A stretch of DNA of 64,000 nucleotides from Pedobacter puniceum. Lineage in GTDB: Bacteria > Bacteroidota > Bacteroidia > Sphingobacteriales > Sphingobacteriaceae. Below, in pieces: positions 11,675 to 20,070 of the stretch (its first letter is position 1; every line of letters starts with the position of its first letter). The notes below the pieces were generated by a model that was given only the letters and a program-made list of their open reading frames with translations, ran no database searches and was not told the DNA's origin. A program made the position numbers and the translations under genes. The stretch lies in the NCBI RefSeq assembly GCF_009674685.1, contig NZ_WKJI01000001.1:744001-808000 (forward strand), read 5' to 3'.

Positions 11675-12712
11675 CTAAAAAGGTAATTCGGGCTCGTCTG
11701 TACTTTTTTTATTTCCATATTTTATGGTTTTTTCAGCGGCATAACTTATAGGGGTATCATCAATATTTTTTAGGTATCCTATTCTTTTGGCATCAAAATC
11801 TTTTATAATAGGGTAGTTAATTTTTCTTAAAGTGCCCTCATAGCATTTAGCTAATGATGCTGTAGTATACTGTAAGCCAACCATTAAGGGGCTTGTGCCT
11901 TTTTCAAAACTTACATCAACACTAGCAATGCTTAATAACTGAGATTTTATGGCGGTGTTTAATTCTAAGAAATTCTCACCATTATCTATAATTTTAAGTA
12001 CAATTTTATCTACAAAAGGGCGGTAGGGCTCCATAATATCATCGGCCAAGCAATAAGCATTATATTTATTTCTATGATGTATTCCTAAAGTGGGTAACAG
12101 CCCCGAGGAGACTAAAGCTCTAGCTACAATAGCTCTTAAAATAGCATAACCATAGTTTAATAAATTATTAGGTGGGTCGCCATCTCTGCCCCTAAAGAAG
12201 TCTAATTTTTTAGGGAAAACGTTTCTCCAATAATAGGCTGCTGCTCGGCCTTCGTAATTATCAGGGTCGCCAGAGCGTACTGCTCTAGCCCAATGAATCA
12301 TATTTTCGCAAGCTATTCCTCTTTCAAATAAAACTGCCGCCTGGTTTAAAATCTTAGCTTGTACTGTTTGCTGCCACAATTGTTTTTTTAAAGGTAATGA
12401 GGCATCTATTTGATATCTAAAACGCTCACTTTGCGTATCATGTCCATCCAAAGGGAGCAACATTCCTATAGGATGATGGCTTTTATCGCAAGTAATTACC
12501 GCTACTTTATTCTCTAATAAAGCAGCAATACTGGCATGTGTTATGGTTATTTGCTGATTGTCTAAAATAATAACACCTATATCTTCAATAGGTACCAATT
12601 TTACGGATTCTTCTGTTCCCAAAGTTTTTAAATGGGGGAGGTCTATCTGTAATTGCCTATCTTTTAAGTTGAGATAAGCCGGGTTACTGAAGTAGAGGGT
12701 TCTTTTAATCAT
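11675..12712 (-). CDS. cas1: CRISPR-associated integrase Cas1 (type II)
   Basis: 345 aa; NYEGRAAAYYWRNVF, LLNYGYAILRAIVARALVSSGLLPTLGIHHRNKYNAYCLADDIMEPYRPFVD (Cas1 E/H/D residues). Confidence 0.97.
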   Translation of the reverse strand: MIKRTLYFSNPAYLNLKDRQLQIDLPHLKTLGTEESVKLVPIEDIGVIILDNQQITITHASIAALLENKVAVITCDKSHHPIGMLLPLDGHDTQSERFRYQIDASLPLKKQLWQQTVQAKILNQAAVLFERGIACENMIHWARAVRSGDPDNYEGRAAAYYWRNVFPKKLDFFRGRDGDPPNNLLNYGYAILRAIVARALVSSGLLPTLGIHHRNKYNAYCLADDIMEPYRPFVDKIVLKIIDNGENFLELNTAIKSQLLSIASVDVSFEKGTSPLMVGLQYTTASLAKCYEGTLRKINYPIIKDFDAKRIGYLKNIDDTPISYAAEKTIKYGNKKSTDEPELPF

Positions 12713-12719
12713 AGGTCAT

Positions 12720-13346
12720 TCATAGTGTTAGGATTTGATTTTCTATGTGGAGGTATTCTTTAAAGCAATCACGTTTTTCTTGATGATGATTTAAATAATC
12801 GGTAGTTGTACCAAATAACTCTGAACTTAATTTTGGCTGTTGACTATTTAAATGATGAAAAGATGACCATTCCCACTCTGTAAGCTCATTTGTAAAGCCA
12901 TGTTTAATAGGATTGAGGTGAATATATAAAATAAGGTGGAATAAATAGTTTTGATCTTCAACCTCTTTTCTTTTAAAATTTTTCAGAAATAATGAACCTC
13001 GTCTCTGGTAAACCTTATTAAATGATTGGGTATAGGAGCTAAAAAAGTTGGCAAACTGTTTAGATAATAGGTAGGAAAGTTGGAGTTGTTTTTCTTCGGA
13101 ACTTAGATTTTCCAAAGTTCTGAACTTTGGAAAATCTCGTTCTAATTCTTCTTCATCTTTTATACGCACCAACAGGTGGAAATGGTTAGGCATTAAACAC
13201 CACGCAATTGTTTCTGCTATAGGGTCAATATGAATATGATACTTCGATAAGAAAAATGGATAATTCTTAGCTTCTCTAAATAAATTATCATCGCCGTTAG
13301 CATGGTTGTAAATGTGGTAATATTGATTAATTTGGAGATTTTCCAT
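12720..13346 (-). CDS. Y1/HUH transposase-like protein, REP-associated tyrosine transposase (RAYT/TnpA_REP) family, within the cas operon
   Basis: 208 aa; CLMPNHFHLLVRI (HUH motif), RRGSLFLKNFKRK, LFHLILYIHLNPIKHGFTNELTEWEWSSF (Y1 C-terminal motif). Confidence 0.93.
   Translation of the reverse strand: MENLQINQYYHIYNHANGDDNLFREAKNYPFFLSKYHIHIDPIAETIAWCLMPNHFHLLVRIKDEEELERDFPKFRTLENLSSEEKQLQLSYLLSKQFANFFSSYTQSFNKVYQRRGSLFLKNFKRKEVEDQNYLFHLILYIHLNPIKHGFTNELTEWEWSSFHHLNSQQPKLSSELFGTTTDYLNHHQEKRDCFKEYLHIENQILTL
13105..13137. repeat. Perfect 33-nt palindrome (16-bp arms, 1-nt centre) inside the RAYT coding sequence
   Basis: AGATTTTCCAAAGTTC T GAACTTTGGAAAATCT; translated in frame as RDFPKFRTLENL. 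Confidence 0.9.
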
Positions 13347-13351
13347 GATTT

Positions 13352-16300
13352 TTATTCTCCAATTTTTGTAATTTCACCTAAATGGTTCAAACGTACTTTT
13401 ATTGGGTTCTTAGATAGAAATGCTCCAACACTTTTAAATAAGTAAAATCTTCTACTTTCTTTAGCGCCCAATGTTACCTTTAATTCAGAGTTTTTAGTCT
13501 CTAAATGATGTCTAAACCAGTATTGATTATCACCAATACTCCAAACTAAATACAAGTGTTTACTTAATAAGGACTTGTTGTTTTGTCGCATTGCTTCATC
13601 AAATTCTTCTTTTGATAATCCTAGTACAAACATTTCATTTTGTTGCATACTAAGTTGTAGCTCCAAATTATCAGCAGGAAGTTTATCTAAAAATGGTTGA
13701 GGTAATTCTTTGTTGATTAATTCATTCCAAAGAGTATTTGTATTTTTAATGATATAAGGAATTTTGAACTTCTTACGCTCTACTGCATGCCAAAAGGTAC
13801 ATAAGTGTTGTATATATTTACCTGTGTCATCCCTATATAAAGCTATATGATGATTGTTTCCAGTTTTTGCAAAACCAATTTCTTTGCCATTATCATCTTT
13901 TTTGATGGCTTCAACTGCGGAAAGACCTGTAAAACATCTAACTGTTAATATAGGTATTTTTTTATTTTCATTAAACCAGAGTGTATCTTTAAATGCTTCT
14001 TTTTCCTTACCATTGTGAGCATCTAATCTCTCTTGAACCAATTGCTTTACTTTTTCATCGATAATATATTTTACATCATCCTTTTTTAAATCTGTGATTT
14101 TATATTTAATCACAAATTCATCCTTATAACAATGAGAAGAAGTCAGTAATATAGTTTTGCCTAAGTCAAGGTAAATAGGAGACTTTTTTAAGGATTCAAT
14201 AGACTTTTTGATGTCATTATTGAAATCAAGAAGTCTTTCTTTCACTTTTATTTTAATGAGTGGTTCAGCAATCAGATTTGGGTTTTCAAAGAGATACTTA
14301 ATAGGATATTTAATTAATGTACCTGTCTTGAAATCCTTAGAGATAGTTTTAATTTTTCCATAAACAAACTGTTCATGCAAAGCACCTCTTGGCACAATCA
14401 CACCTGTTTTTTTATTTTCGCCTACAGCTTTATATCTGCTGATAGTTGCTACTTTTTTTCCTGCTTTAAAAGATACTAAAATCTTGTCTGCTTCATGTTC
14501 AATTTCTTCAGTTGAGAAAGGCTTTTTCTCTACTAAATAATTTTCTAGTAATGTTAATCGTTCGTTGTAAACAATTCTATCTTCTTCCAATTCTTTTCTC
14601 ATTCCATCTTTTACATCGCTACTACTCAGCGTATTTATGCGTTGTATAAAGCCTTGTTGAGTACAAGCTATAACTAGGGCATCTATTGCATGATGGCGAT
14701 GGTCATCTCTTTTTGTCCAAATTTCTTTGTCGATAATTTCTTTAGTATGCTTTCTATTGCCATGATCACTAGTCCAAGTCTCCAACTTTGTTTGGTTTGC
14801 ATATTTAAATCTTTCAAATTGTAAGTTCATTAATACATCTTCCCAACCCCAAAGTTGTCGTAGTTTTGCAGTAACATTTCCCTCTGTGCTCGTCACATTA
14901 TGGCAAACTTTTCCTAATATTTCTTTTGCTTTTCTAGCAATGTAAGCTGTTTCACGTAATTGTCTGTCAATAAAGTTTTCCCACAACCTTTTATCAGCTT
15001 CTGTTTCTTTACCGACTTTCTTACGTTCTTGATATTCTTCAAATGAAACTTTTAAACGTTGCATTTTTCCGTAAGAAATTATTCCTCGTTTAAACCAATC
15101 ATCTACTCTGGTAACATAAGCGTTTAACGCTTCATTCCCTTTTTTAGCAATATAGTCGTAAGCTGTATTGTTTGTTTTGGTAGCGTTACAACTTCTATGC
15201 ACCAGTACTTTATTAGTTTGCGAATCATCAAACAATAATGCTTTTGGTACTATATGATCTACATCGAAGTTATCTCCACTTAGTGCTTCGGTCAGATTGA
15301 ATGTTTCACCACAATAAATACATTGATTTGCAACTTGGGCTTCTTTCCAGTTTTTATCCTTTGCCGGAAAAATAAACTTATATTTTTGAATGTAGCGTTT
15401 GGTTGTCGGTAGTCCAAGTTCAGTAAGTTTAGTTGCGACTAATTCATTAAGTTTTTTATTAAAACCATTTAGCTTATCAGCGTCTTCTCGCTCATCTTTA
15501 CTTTGTTTTAATTCTCTAGCAAGCTCAACTCTAATCTCCTCAGGTTTTCCATATTTCTGGATAATTGCATTTACTACATTTATCATTTGGTTAAGAATTT
15601 TTTCTACTACTGGTTGTCGCAAGCTGTTTTTAGCCAATAATTGCAAAGGCTCATCTGAAATATTTTTTGATTTTTCTTCTTTAGTAAATTTTCTATTATA
15701 ACCAGCAAAACTTTCAGCATCAGATTGGTTGTAACCTAACATTAAATAAGGTAACATTTTTCGCATTGCTTTATTAGATTTATTCCCAAATGCTGGCTTG
15801 TTAAAATCAATTTTAGAAAGTCTTTCTGCAATTTCTTCTTCAAAGTTAAAACGCTTCATTAAGGCATTTTTGCACTCATCTAACTCTTTTATAGAATAAA
15901 TTGTATGCCATAATTGATACAAAGGTTCTTGTTCTAAAGCTGAACTTAATTCTATGCTATCTCCCTCGTCTAAAATTTCACCAGTTTTTTTATCTAATAA
16001 AATAGCTAAATGTTTTGATGGTACAGTATGAATATCAAATTTTAGATGTTCACTATTACCTATGATTTTATGAATAGCTGAAAAGGTTATATTGCCTTGA
16101 ATACCTTTTAATATCTGTTTATTGGCATAAACCTGTTCTTTTTTGAGCCCTAAAATTTTAAGTAATTCTACGAAACTTAAATTTTCATTTTCTAGCAGAT
16201 AATCTGCAATTGTTTGTTTTTCTTCAATAGTAGGTATTCTATCGCCCCACTTATATTTACTTCCTTCTGGATTTTTAATTTTTAGTGAAATGTTATTCAC

Positions 16301-17182
16301 AACTTCCCATATTTTGCAGAGTTGAAATAATGGAGATGTTCTTGGGGCAACTTTTGGTCCTGTAAATATGGTTTTATTTTGTTGTGTTTTTTCATCAAAA
16401 TAAGTAGTTTCAAAACCTTCGAATTCACAAACGTTTACTAAGCCCTTTTGTGATTTTAGCTTACGTTGGTAGTAGATGATTTCATTACGTAATGAGTGAA
16501 TGACATCATCAGTTAAAAATGAGTGTTTAGGTTTTTGTGTATTAATTATAGCATCAAATTCTTCGATATAGGCTTCCCTAGGATAGACCTTTTCTTTAAC
16601 TCTAAAATAAGTATTATTTTGATTTGCTGCAGATAATTCATTATAGAAGTATTGCCCTAAAGTTTGGTTTTGTTCTTTTAATAATTTATATCTTCCCTTT
16701 ACTTCTGCCACATAATCAGTGTCTTTTTTGTCTGCATTAGCTTCACTTCTTGCTGATTTATATCCTCTTTTTTGGTTGAGCATATAAAGTATTCTACCTA
16801 ATTGTTTAGGAGTTATATTTTCAATGTCAGAAACCGCATCACTTCTTAGTTTCCATAAATCGAGAGTGGGTAATTTCATTAATTCTTCGGTAGGGAAGAT
16901 GTCAAGTTTCTCTAAAATCTTTTTCAGACTATATTTAAAATTATCAGATTTTTTTAGTTGTTTTCTATCATAACCTTTTCTTTGAGTCCTAGCTGTAGTT
17001 CTATCTTTATTTTTTGATATAGCTTGTCCTTTTTGAAATTGGTCTCTATCGTTTGAATACAAAGGAATTATTCGTGAACCCATTGCAATTATTTTAATCG
17101 GAACATTATTATCATCCACTTTGATAATTGCCCAACCAATAGAATTGGTCCCTAAATCAAGGCCTAATATATGTTTTGTCAT
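13352..17182 (-). CDS. cas9: Type II-C CRISPR nuclease Cas9
   Basis: 1276 aa; RuvC-I ILGLDLGTNSIGWAII, RuvC-II IRVELAREL, HNH CIYCGE...FDVDHIVPKALLFDDSQTNKVLVHRSCNATK, RuvC-III HHAIDALVIA; catalytic residues present; no csn2 or cas4 in the operon. Confidence 0.99.
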   Translation of the reverse strand: MTKHILGLDLGTNSIGWAIIKVDDNNVPIKIIAMGSRIIPLYSNDRDQFQKGQAISKNKDRTTARTQRKGYDRKQLKKSDNFKYSLKKILEKLDIFPTEELMKLPTLDLWKLRSDAVSDIENITPKQLGRILYMLNQKRGYKSARSEANADKKDTDYVAEVKGRYKLLKEQNQTLGQYFYNELSAANQNNTYFRVKEKVYPREAYIEEFDAIINTQKPKHSFLTDDVIHSLRNEIIYYQRKLKSQKGLVNVCEFEGFETTYFDEKTQQNKTIFTGPKVAPRTSPLFQLCKIWEVVNNISLKIKNPEGSKYKWGDRIPTIEEKQTIADYLLENENLSFVELLKILGLKKEQVYANKQILKGIQGNITFSAIHKIIGNSEHLKFDIHTVPSKHLAILLDKKTGEILDEGDSIELSSALEQEPLYQLWHTIYSIKELDECKNALMKRFNFEEEIAERLSKIDFNKPAFGNKSNKAMRKMLPYLMLGYNQSDAESFAGYNRKFTKEEKSKNISDEPLQLLAKNSLRQPVVEKILNQMINVVNAIIQKYGKPEEIRVELARELKQSKDEREDADKLNGFNKKLNELVATKLTELGLPTTKRYIQKYKFIFPAKDKNWKEAQVANQCIYCGETFNLTEALSGDNFDVDHIVPKALLFDDSQTNKVLVHRSCNATKTNNTAYDYIAKKGNEALNAYVTRVDDWFKRGIISYGKMQRLKVSFEEYQERKKVGKETEADKRLWENFIDRQLRETAYIARKAKEILGKVCHNVTSTEGNVTAKLRQLWGWEDVLMNLQFERFKYANQTKLETWTSDHGNRKHTKEIIDKEIWTKRDDHRHHAIDALVIACTQQGFIQRINTLSSSDVKDGMRKELEEDRIVYNERLTLLENYLVEKKPFSTEEIEHEADKILVSFKAGKKVATISRYKAVGENKKTGVIVPRGALHEQFVYGKIKTISKDFKTGTLIKYPIKYLFENPNLIAEPLIKIKVKERLLDFNNDIKKSIESLKKSPIYLDLGKTILLTSSHCYKDEFVIKYKITDLKKDDVKYIIDEKVKQLVQERLDAHNGKEKEAFKDTLWFNENKKIPILTVRCFTGLSAVEAIKKDDNGKEIGFAKTGNNHHIALYRDDTGKYIQHLCTFWHAVERKKFKIPYIIKNTNTLWNELINKELPQPFLDKLPADNLELQLSMQQNEMFVLGLSKEEFDEAMRQNNKSLLSKHLYLVWSIGDNQYWFRHHLETKNSELKVTLGAKESRRFYLFKSVGAFLSKNPIKVRLNHLGEITKIGE

Positions 17183-17246
17183 AGTAGTTAATAAATTGTC
17201 TTGCTAAATATATAAATATTTTTTTTACAGTTTATGTTTTTCCGTA

Positions 17247-17276
17247 TTTGTAATTTAAAAATAAATTATACCTTTG
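17247..17276 (+). promoter_or_regulatory. Bacteroidota -33/-7 promoter for tracrRNA
   Basis: TTTG (17247-17250) - N18 - TAccTTTG (17269-17276); exact TAnnTTTG element directly upstream of the anti-repeat. Confidence 0.8.
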
Positions 17277-17280
17277 ATTT

Positions 17281-17350
17281 TGAAAGCAAATCACAATAAG
17301 GATTATTCCGTTGTGAAAACATTCAAGGCGGGGCAACTCGCCTTTTTTTG
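17281..17350 (+). ncRNA. tracrRNA
   Basis: TGAAAGCAAATCACAA (17281-17296) is a 16-nt perfect complement of repeat positions 2-17; followed by TAAGGATTATTCCGTTGTGAAAACATTC and terminator AAGGCG-loop-CGCCTTTTTTT. Confidence 0.93.
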
Positions 17351-17365
17351 TACTAAATAAATTAA

Positions 17366-17421
17366 AAGGATTATTCTGTTGTGAAAACATTTAGTGCCTC
17401 GACTATCTTCGGGGCTTTTTT
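17366..17421 (+). ncRNA. Second tracrRNA-tail-like element without anti-repeat, with its own terminator
   Basis: AAGGATTATTCTGTTGTGAAAACATT (17366-17391) is 25/26 identical to 17298-17323; followed by GCCTCG-loop-CGGGGC-TTTTTT. Confidence 0.75.
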
Positions 17422-17465
17422 ATTTCTTCCAATCTCTTTCATAAACCACTCAACCACAAAAATTA

Positions 17466-17498
17466 TATAACACTTTCCTAAAACTGTATAACACTTTC
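17466..17498 (+). promoter_or_regulatory. Two direct repeats TATAACACTTTC, 21 bp apart, upstream of copper ATPase
   Basis: 17466-17477 and 17487-17498, about two helical turns centre to centre. Confidence 0.5.
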
Positions 17499-17541
17499 GC
17501 TATTAAAGCCCATAAATTTGTGTTATGAAAAGGAGGAAAAG

Positions 17542-19767
17542 ATGGCAACAACAATAAAAACCCAAAACTTCCCGGTAACAGGGATGACTTGTGCGGGTTG
17601 TGCGGTAAGTGTGGAGAGTATGCTTGCAGCACAAGAAGGCGTTCAGCAGGCCGAGGTAAATTATGCCAATCAGTCGGTTAAGCTAAGCTTTAACCCAGAG
17701 CAGGTGAAGCCACAAGATTTACAGAAAGCTTTACAAAGTGTGGGTTATGATATCATTATAGACGAAGAAAATGCGCAAGAAAAGCAGGAAGAAGTGCAGC
17801 AGCAGGCTTATCAAAAGTTGAAGTATAACTTTATTCTGGCAGCTATTTTAACCATCCCCGTGGTGGTGATAGGAATGTTTCTGATGGATATGCCTTATGC
17901 CAATGAGCTGATGCTGGTTTTAAGCACACCTGTTTTGTTCTTTTACGGACGAAGTTTTTTCATCAATGCTTATAAACAGGCTAAACATGGCAAAGCCAAT
18001 ATGGATTCTTTGGTGGCTTTAAGCACAGGTATAGCTTATATTTTTAGCGTTTTTAATACTTTTAACCCACATTTTTGGCATCAAAGAGGTTTACATCCGC
18101 ATGTTTATTTTGAGGCGGCGGCAGTAGTGATTGTTTTTATCATGCTGGGGAAATTGCTAGAGGGCAGGGCAAAATCTAGCACCTCTACAGCCATAAAAAA
18201 GCTTATGGGTTTACAGCCTAAAACGGTTATACGTTTAGGCGCTAGCGGAGAGGAAGAAGTTCCGATTAGCCAGGTGCAGGTAGGAGATTTAATTTTGATA
18301 AGGTCGGGTGAGAAGATACCTGTAGACGGCAGGCTAGCAGAAGGTAATTCTTTTGTAGACGAGAGTATGATTAGCGGAGAGCCTATTGCTGTAGCCAAGC
18401 AAACCGGAGATACGGTTTTTGCAGGCACCATAAACCAAAAGGGTAGCTTTAAGTTTACAGCAGAAAAGGTAGGTCAGGATACCTTATTGGCGCAAATTAT
18501 TAAGCTGGTACAAGATGCCCAAGGATCTAAAGCACCTGTACAGAAATTGGTAGATAAAATTGCCGGGATATTTGTACCGGTGGTGATGCTGATAGCCCTT
18601 TTAACCTTTGCCATTTGGATGCTTTTTGGCGGAGAGCATGCTTTTACCCAAGGCTTAATGGCTATGGTAACGGTATTGGTTATTGCTTGTCCTTGTGCTT
18701 TAGGTTTAGCCACGCCAACCGCCATTATGGTGGGTATTGGCAAAGGAGCCGAGCAGGGTATCCTCATCAAAGATGCCGAGGCTTTGGAGGCTGGTCATCA
18801 GGTAAATGCTATCATTTTAGATAAAACAGGCACCATTACAGCAGGGCATCCTCAAGTACAGCAAGTGTTATGGGCAAAAGCAGCCCTCCATAAGGTAGCA
18901 ACATACGAGGCGGTTTTATTAGCTATAGAGCAGCAGTCTGAACACCCATTGGCAGAGGCTATTATCAGCCATTTAAAGCAAAAAACATTAGCTGCAGTGC
19001 AGCTAAGCCAATTTAACAGCCTAACCGGTTTGGGTGTAGAAGCGGTTTTTGAGCAGGAAACTTATACAGCAGCTAGTCATAAAATACTAAAGCTTAAAAA
19101 TTTAGCCATCGCTGATGATTTGCAGCAGCAATTACTGGCTTTAAAAGAGCAAGCCTATACACTGGTATATTTTGCAAACAGTAAAGAAGTTTTGGCTGTA
19201 GTGGCTATTGCCGATGAGGTGAAAGCAGGTTCTAAAGAAGCTATACAACAATTACAGCAGCAAGGTATTTCGGTTTATATGCTTACCGGAGATAATGAGC
19301 AAACGGCCAGAGCTATTGCCCAACAAACGGGTATCACACATTACCAAGCTGATGTTTTGCCTGCGGATAAGGCAGCTTTTGTAGAGAAATTACAGCAAGA
19401 AGGTAAAGTAGTAGCCATGATAGGCGATGGTATCAATGATAGCCACGCTTTAGCGCAGGCCAATGTATCTATTGCTATGGGTAAAGGTTCTGATATTGCC
19501 ATAGATGTAGCTAAAATTACCTTGGTATCCTCAGATTTGAGGTTGATACCTAAGGCTTTGCAGCTATCATCACAAACGGTAAAAACCATCAGGCAGAATT
19601 TGTTTTGGGCCTTTATTTATAACCTTATCGGGATACCCCTTGCAGCAGGAATTTTATATCCCTTTAACGGATTTTTATTGAACCCGATGCTAGCAGGTGC
19701 AGCAATGGCTTTAAGCTCAGTATCGGTAGTAACAAACAGTTTACGCTTAAAATTTTTAACATCATAA
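17542..19767 (+). CDS. copA: Heavy-metal (copper) translocating P1B-type ATPase
   Basis: GMTCAGCAVSVE HMA motif, ACPCALGLATPTAIMVG, DKTGTITAGHP, GDGINDSHALAQA. Start moved to 17542 (AGGAGGAAAAG upstream); ORF track starts at 17518. Confidence 0.95.
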   Translation: MATTIKTQNFPVTGMTCAGCAVSVESMLAAQEGVQQAEVNYANQSVKLSFNPEQVKPQDLQKALQSVGYDIIIDEENAQEKQEEVQQQAYQKLKYNFILAAILTIPVVVIGMFLMDMPYANELMLVLSTPVLFFYGRSFFINAYKQAKHGKANMDSLVALSTGIAYIFSVFNTFNPHFWHQRGLHPHVYFEAAAVVIVFIMLGKLLEGRAKSSTSTAIKKLMGLQPKTVIRLGASGEEEVPISQVQVGDLILIRSGEKIPVDGRLAEGNSFVDESMISGEPIAVAKQTGDTVFAGTINQKGSFKFTAEKVGQDTLLAQIIKLVQDAQGSKAPVQKLVDKIAGIFVPVVMLIALLTFAIWMLFGGEHAFTQGLMAMVTVLVIACPCALGLATPTAIMVGIGKGAEQGILIKDAEALEAGHQVNAIILDKTGTITAGHPQVQQVLWAKAALHKVATYEAVLLAIEQQSEHPLAEAIISHLKQKTLAAVQLSQFNSLTGLGVEAVFEQETYTAASHKILKLKNLAIADDLQQQLLALKEQAYTLVYFANSKEVLAVVAIADEVKAGSKEAIQQLQQQGISVYMLTGDNEQTARAIAQQTGITHYQADVLPADKAAFVEKLQQEGKVVAMIGDGINDSHALAQANVSIAMGKGSDIAIDVAKITLVSSDLRLIPKALQLSSQTVKTIRQNLFWAFIYNLIGIPLAAGILYPFNGFLLNPMLAGAAMALSSVSVVTNSLRLKFLTS

Positions 19768-19777
19768 ATACAAGAAC

Positions 19778-19987
19778 ATGGAAACTATAAAATTTAAAAC
19801 CAATATTAAATGTGGTGGATGTATTGCCACTGTAACGCCTGCTTTAAATGCCTTAGCAGGTATAAACAAATGGGAAGTAGATACCGCTAATGCGGATAAA
19901 ATACTAACGGTAGAAGCAGAGGGTCTAAGCGCACAAGAAGTTGCAGATACAGTAAAAAAGGCCGGCTTTACAGCAGAGCAAATTTAA
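19778..19987 (+). CDS. Heavy-metal-associated (HMA) domain protein, copper chaperone-like
   Basis: 69 aa, IKCGGCIATVTPALNAL. Confidence 0.85.
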   Translation: METIKFKTNIKCGGCIATVTPALNALAGINKWEVDTANADKILTVEAEGLSAQEVADTVKKAGFTAEQI

Positions 19988-20005
19988 GTTTAGACTTATA
20001 CAAGT

Positions 20006-20030
20006 ATTAATGCAATTATGTTGCATTAAT
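20006..20030. promoter_or_regulatory. Operator-like perfect palindrome overlapping the -33 element of the downstream GTPase
   Basis: ATTAATGCAA-TTATG-TTGCATTAAT; right arm TTG (20021-20023) is N20 from TATATTTG (20044-20051). Confidence 0.65.
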
Positions 20031-20070
20031 GTTTTGCTGATATTATATTTGCTTCAAAATAGAAGTAGAT

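Noticed and set aside
12720-13346. Interpretation of the RAYT gene as a recent IS200/IS605 insertion
   Set aside because: No IS ends, accessory tnpB or disrupted gene; tight same-strand spacing argues for an integrated operon gene.
15399-15701. 100-aa plus-strand ORF inside cas9
   Set aside because: Antisense to a confident coding sequence with no recognisable motif.
17450-17632. 60-aa minus-strand ORF in the copA promoter region
   Set aside because: Covers the copA start and direct repeats; low-complexity composition and no motif.
18105-19589. Several ORFs antisense or out of frame within copA (18105, 18474, 18615, 19341)
   Set aside because: Shadow ORFs of a strong coding sequence.
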